From CAZPBN01 sp964584935 (lineage in GTDB: Bacteria; Acidobacteriota; Aminicenantia; Aminicenantales; Aminicenantaceae), in contig CAZPBN010000010.1 of the NCBI GenBank assembly GCA_964584935.1, positions 37,472-101,471 on the forward strand: 64,000 bases of DNA. The letters run 5' to 3'. A program made the position numbers and the translations under genes. This document shows positions 61,033 to 64,000 of the stretch, piece by piece. Under the pieces are notes generated by a model. The model was not told where the DNA came from, did not search any database, and worked only from the letters and a program-made list of their open reading frames with translations. Numbering within the stretch: the stretch's first letter is position 1; every line of letters begins with the position of its first letter.

Positions 61033-61500
61033 TTAATATTCATCGATTATTTCTATGGCAGAGGGGGATTTATTTTTCAAAGTTTTTACTGCGGAACCAA
61101 ATAAAAACCGTGAGAGATTTGACCTTTCTGATCTCGTTAGTATAACTTTTAGGGGTTTTTCTTTTTTTATAATTTTCAGACATTCCTCTATAAATTCTCC
61201 TTCTATAAGAGAGGTTTGTATTTTCACTCCTTTGGATTTTGCTTCCTCAGAAATATTATCAAGAATTTTACTTCCTCTTTCTTTGTATTCATCCAGTAAA
61301 GATTGGTAAAGCTGTTTGCTGGGGGAGTCGCCCATAAAACCCATATCCATCATTTTATCAAGAATGAGAAGAGGAATATCAGGATTGACAATAAAGAGAA
61401 TAATGAGTTTGGCGTTTTCTTTTTTGGCTTCATTGATGGCATGCTGGATAGCTTTTGATGACTGCCTCGTTGTTGAAATAGAAAGTAAAATATTTTTCAT
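61033..61500 (-). CDS. Universal stress protein (UspA family)
   Basis: 155 residues. MKNILLSISTTRQSSKAIQHA start and IILFIVNPD strand fit the Usp fold. The ATP-binding end, normally GxxGxxxxxxxxxGS..., is altered to LTRSERSNLSRFLFGSAVKTL, keeping FGS-type but lacking the first glycines, so ATP binding is doubtful. It precedes the SLC13-type carrier region on the same strand in gene order (55-base gap upstream to the carrier's stop); Usp domains often accompany transporters. Confidence 0.85.
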   Translation of the reverse strand: MKNILLSISTTRQSSKAIQHAINEAKKENAKLIILFIVNPDIPLLILDKMMDMGFMGDSPSKQLYQSLLDEYKERGSKILDNISEEAKSKGVKIQTSLIEGEFIEECLKIIKKEKPLKVILTRSERSNLSRFLFGSAVKTLKNKSPSAIEIIDEY

Positions 61501-61555
61501 TTTAGAGCCTCCACGAGAAGACCAAATATGTATGGTTTATCATTACACATCTGTT

Positions 61556-62938
61556 CTATAAGTTTATTCCGACGAGTGGCCAGTAAATTTTAACCATAAT
61601 GAGAAATACAATCCAGGAAATGATATTTAAAATGATTCCCGCTTTTAATAAGTCTGAGATCTTATAATATCCTGAGGCATAGCAAATCGCATTGGGAGGT
61701 GTTCCCATGGGAAGACTGAAAGCTAAACCAGCGGGAACTGCTACTGAAAAAACAATGATAACCGGATTTATGTTATAAGAATTTGCCAGGGCAAATCCGA
61801 GAGGAAGCAGGATAGCAACCGTAGCCGCATTACTGATTCCTTCTGTTAAAAACTTAGATACTAGGGTTATGATAATGATAAATGCAAACGGAGAGAGTTC
61901 AACTGAGGAAAGCGCATTATGGGCAAGCCACTCAGCCGCTTTGGTAGAATCCAGAGCTGTTCCCAGAGCAATCGCCCCTCCGTACATCAAAATGATGCCC
62001 CAGTTGACATTTTGTTCGATTTCTTTCCACGGAACCACTCGAAAAATAAAGATTGAGACAGCTGATAGAATAGCAATATTTGCCAACCCTACTTTCCCAG
62101 ATATGGTGATCCAAGCGATGATGGTGATAATCATAATGATAGCCACAGATTTTTCCTGTAGGGAGATTTTCCCCAGTTGGTTTATTTTGTTATTTAATTT
62201 TTCTTCAGCAGAAGTGATATCCTCTATATCAATTTTAAAGAAAATTCGGATGACTAGATAGGCAATGATTAGCATGATAATAACAATCGGAATCACAGCT
62301 ATCATCCAGTCTAAAAATCCGATTCTTATCTGGTATTCTTCCCAGAGCATTCCTATTGCCAGAGGGTTCCTTGCCCCGCCCAAAAAAGTCCCTACTCCTC
62401 CGATAACAGCCCCCCAGGCAAGGGATAAAAACAAAGCTTTCCCATAAGAACTTTCTTTTGCTTTAAGAGAAAGAGTCCGGGCAATTTCAAGAACAATGGG
62501 GAACATAAGAGCAGCCACAGCGTGCGCTGGCATCCAGAGAGAAAGAAATGCTGAAGAAAGTAAAACTCCCAGAAGAAGCGATTGAGGTGTTTTCTTTATT
62601 CTGGTCAGAAAAAAAAGTGCAAGTCTTGTGCTCAAACCTGTTTTCATCAAAGCTGCGGCAAGAATAAATGCTCCAAGAATGAAAAACACAGCCTCGTTTC
62701 CAAAAAGAGAAAAGGCAGCCTTTGTGTCCATAACGCCCAGCAAAGGAAGAAGGGTGATGGCAAGAAGGCTGGTTATAGCGAGGGGGATGACATCGGTAAC
62801 CCAAAGGATAAGGCACAAAATAAATATAGCGATAGCTCTCTGTCCTTGTTGGCTCAATCCTTCCGGCCTGAAATAATGAAGGAAAGCAAAAAAGACTGCA
62901 AATGCAAAAACAATGGTGATTTTTCGCCAGGTTTTCAT
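61556..62938 (-). CDS. SLC13/DASS-family carrier
   Basis: 460 residues, about 11-12 helices. The family start RPEGLSQQGQRAIAIFILCLILWVTDVIPLAITSLLAI is clear. Two Na+/substrate motifs, usually SNTAT, are expected: the second reads EGISNAATVAILLPLG, but the first reads LWMPAHAVAALMFPI, with Pro-Ala-His in place of SNT. Coupling ion or stoichiometry may therefore differ. Members carry dicarboxylates, citrate or sulfate into the cell. The start overlaps the small membrane gene by four bases. Confidence 0.9.
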   Translation of the reverse strand: MKTWRKITIVFAFAVFFAFLHYFRPEGLSQQGQRAIAIFILCLILWVTDVIPLAITSLLAITLLPLLGVMDTKAAFSLFGNEAVFFILGAFILAAALMKTGLSTRLALFFLTRIKKTPQSLLLGVLLSSAFLSLWMPAHAVAALMFPIVLEIARTLSLKAKESSYGKALFLSLAWGAVIGGVGTFLGGARNPLAIGMLWEEYQIRIGFLDWMIAVIPIVIIMLIIAYLVIRIFFKIDIEDITSAEEKLNNKINQLGKISLQEKSVAIIMIITIIAWITISGKVGLANIAILSAVSIFIFRVVPWKEIEQNVNWGIILMYGGAIALGTALDSTKAAEWLAHNALSSVELSPFAFIIIITLVSKFLTEGISNAATVAILLPLGFALANSYNINPVIIVFSVAVPAGLAFSLPMGTPPNAICYASGYYKISDLLKAGIILNIISWIVFLIMVKIYWPLVGINL

Positions 62939-63138
62939 TTCTGATTTTGATTTTTTTTCTTTTTATAGAGCCAGAATAAGGCAACGGCAGGAGTTTGGTA
63001 TAAAGCCAGAATGATGGGAGAAAGAATAAACCAAAAGACATTGAAGTCTGGTGCAAAAAGAAAAATAAAAAAAAGAACTCCTCCAATAGAGAGGAGTACA
63101 CAGGAACTCAGCCAGAGAATGGATGTTATTTTTTTCAC
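62935..63138 (-). CDS. Small two-helix membrane protein coupled to the carrier
   Basis: 67 residues: helices WLSSCVLLSIGGVLFFIFLF and FWFILSPIILALYQTPAVAL, then a Lys/Asn tail. ATGA overlap with the SLC13-type gene. It looks like a small accessory subunit as in TRAP- or SSS-type two-gene carriers, but I recognise no family. Confidence 0.7.
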   Translation of the reverse strand: MKKITSILWLSSCVLLSIGGVLFFIFLFAPDFNVFWFILSPIILALYQTPAVALFWLYKKKKNQNQK

Positions 63139-63267
63139 TTAAATCTTTATATCATATAAGTAATATTTTCAAAAGGGATAAAATCTTTATTAAAAACAAC
63201 TTTAAAAGAAGGTTCTATTTTGGGTTGACTCGTAAGGCCTTTAAAGGTAGAAGATATTAAACCCTGG

Positions 63268-63339
63268 TGGGCGGTACTGGGCTCGAACCAGTGACCCCCG
63301 GTTTGTAAGACCGGTACTCTACCACTGAGCTAACCGCCC
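63268..63339 (-). tRNA. tRNA-Val (UAC)
   Basis: Minus-strand acceptor GGGCGGT/ACCGCCC with discriminator A, D arm GCTCAGTGGTAGAGT-type, anticodon stem ACCGG/CCGG with loop CTTACAA (anticodon TAC), T arm CTGGTTCGAGCCCAG. CCA is not encoded. Confidence 0.95.
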
Positions 63340-63367
63340 ATTCTTCTCGCGAAGATTAAGCCATTTC

Positions 63368-63396
63368 AAATTAGAAGAATGAAGGATTTTTGTCAA
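63368..63396 (-). promoter_or_regulatory. Promoter of tRNA-Val
   Basis: Minus strand TTGACA (63391-63396), 17-base spacer, TAATTT (63368-63373), about 30 bases before the tRNA. Confidence 0.6.
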
Positions 63397-63491
63397 GAAC
63401 ACTCATCCGCAAATTTCCCCAAAAATTTACGGATGAAAGTTTCTTGATTTTTGATGATTGTCAACAGAATTCATTAGATAAAGGAGGAAAT

Positions 63492-63625
63492 ATGAAAAAA
63501 TTTATATTGGTGGCACATATGAGACGGACATCGATTTCTATCGGTTTATTGGAACCGAGCCTGGTTACTTTTCTGTTTTCAATGACCGAAACGCATTGAC
63601 TCACGTAAAATGTAACTTTGCATAA
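63492..63625 (+). pseudogene. Frameshifted gene start cut off near an insertion sequence
   Basis: AAGGAGGAAAT and ATG at 63492 start MKKFILVA, but after seven codons the natural reading continues in another frame: GTYETDIDFYRFIGTEPGYF then SVFNDRNA. A missing G in GTGG(G)CACA near 63511 would explain it. The second frame runs to TAA at 63623-63625 after unrelated residues, so the gene also lost its 3' part, probably when the transposase-bearing element entered. Family unknown. Confidence 0.5.
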
Positions 63626-63678
63626 GCTATTGCCTCATGAATAATGTAACCCTACACAATTGAAGTGGAGGGTTAGAA

Positions 63679-63981
63679 ATGAGGTTAAGCATGAGTTTTT
63701 CAACAAGACGAGAGTTATTGGCAAGGGTGGCTCCAAGGTACCGGGAAGCCTCGAGGCAGCAAAAAACGGTTATCCTCAATGAATTTATCGCTTCTACCGG
63801 ATACAAGCGAAAATACGCCATCCGCTTGCTATCCCTTCCCGAAATTCCGGCGCCAAGAAAAATCGAAAGGCCGAGGTCTGATCATTTCCAGCGCTCTGAA
63901 CTATTGTATTTCTGTTTACCAAAGCTTATGCACTTCTACTTACCGAGACTACTGCACTTTTACTTACCGAAGCTATTGTAA
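63679..63981 (+). pseudogene. Degenerate transposase start (integrase-catalytic type)
   Basis: The first 70 residues (STRRELLARVAPRYREASRQ, LNEFIASTGYKRKYAIRLLS) match the N-terminal helix-turn-helix region of large integrase-core transposases. The ATG has GGAGG before it. The frame then enters three 24-base repeats and stops at 63981. A different frame across the same bases reads LTEAIVKVLAIY, which suits such a transposase better, so the gene looks frameshifted. The window ends before the DDE domain. Confidence 0.7.
63901..63972 (+). repeat. Three imperfect 24-base tandem repeats
   Basis: Units start at 63901, 63925 and 63949 and share the pattern CT-TTGCACTTCTACTTACCGA with a few changes; a part of a fourth unit begins at 63973. 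The array lies inside the transposase frame and probably arose by slippage. Confidence 0.75.
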
Positions 63982-64000
63982 AAGTCCTTGCCATTTACAA

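Noticed and set aside
63901..63972. The 24-base repeats as a CRISPR array or protein-repeat gene
   Set aside because: The units abut with no spacers, are too few, and lie within a transposase frame.

Overview
The window is a bacterial chromosome segment of moderate to low GC that reads well in the standard bacterial code with mostly AGGAGG-like ribosome binding sites. The gene content points to a strictly anaerobic fermenter of peptides and amino acids: rubrerythrin, an OPT peptide transporter, NapH-like and DUF362 iron-sulfur proteins, HypA/HypB, a flavin-based Hdr/NADH complex and an archaeal-type phosphoglycerate mutase. My guess is an uncultured lineage such as Aminicenantes/Acidobacteriota. 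That is an impression from gene content, not from a marker gene, and I hold it loosely.

Layout. 1-3.2 kb: the 5' end of valS, an unknown membrane-anchored protein, a methyltransferase remnant and an epimerase. 3.4-18.2 kb: a short inverted-repeat element, three amino-acid-type enzymes (saccharopine dehydrogenase-like, alpha-oxoamine synthase-like, aminotransferase), dnaE, guaA, apgM, a cell-wall amidase and a DUF362/NapH-like redox pair. 18.4-22.4 kb: an ECF sigma factor with two MscS-like membrane proteins, an internally deleted amino-acid permease, and hypA-hypB. 22.6-31.9 kb: DDAH, an RRM protein, a YfcC-type carrier, an ICMT-like methyltransferase, a DUF4139-like exported protein, rubrerythrin and an OPT-PqqD pair.

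32.1-48.0 kb looks like an acquired and partly decayed island. Its intact core is a nine-gene N-type ATPase operon (atpDCQRBEFAG, all on the minus strand), a LonB-like protease, a REC-like protein and an NtrC-family sigma-54 activator. Pieces of broken genes surround these: a 5' fragment of an AI-2E/PerM-type permease, 3' fragments of fpg, ppsA and htrA, and a P2-type ATPase gene killed by one nonsense codon and one frameshift. Sigma-54-type -24/-12 boxes of the form TGGCAY-N5-TTG recur before the transcription units of this island, which suggests that the local activator once controlled, and may still control, the whole block.

48.9-59.5 kb is one tightly packed minus-strand operon of 13 genes: hdrC, hdrB, the N-terminal half of hdrA, two DRTGG proteins, two HATPase proteins, an [FeFe]-hydrogenase-like iron-sulfur protein with a sensory-type H-cluster site, a PHP protein, NuoE, a 2Fe-2S protein, NuoF, and a NuoG-like/HdrA-C fusion. 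I infer an NAD(H)-linked, probably electron-bifurcating heterodisulfide-reductase-type complex with a built-in regulatory module. HdrA is split between the two ends of the operon. A perfect 24-bp palindrome lies upstream of it. This complex is the best candidate in the window for a little-described system.

59.8-64 kb holds a lipoprotein, tRNA-Lys, tRNA-Glu, a universal stress protein, an SLC13-type carrier with a small membrane partner, tRNA-Val, a frameshifted gene remnant and the start of a degenerate transposase at the right edge.
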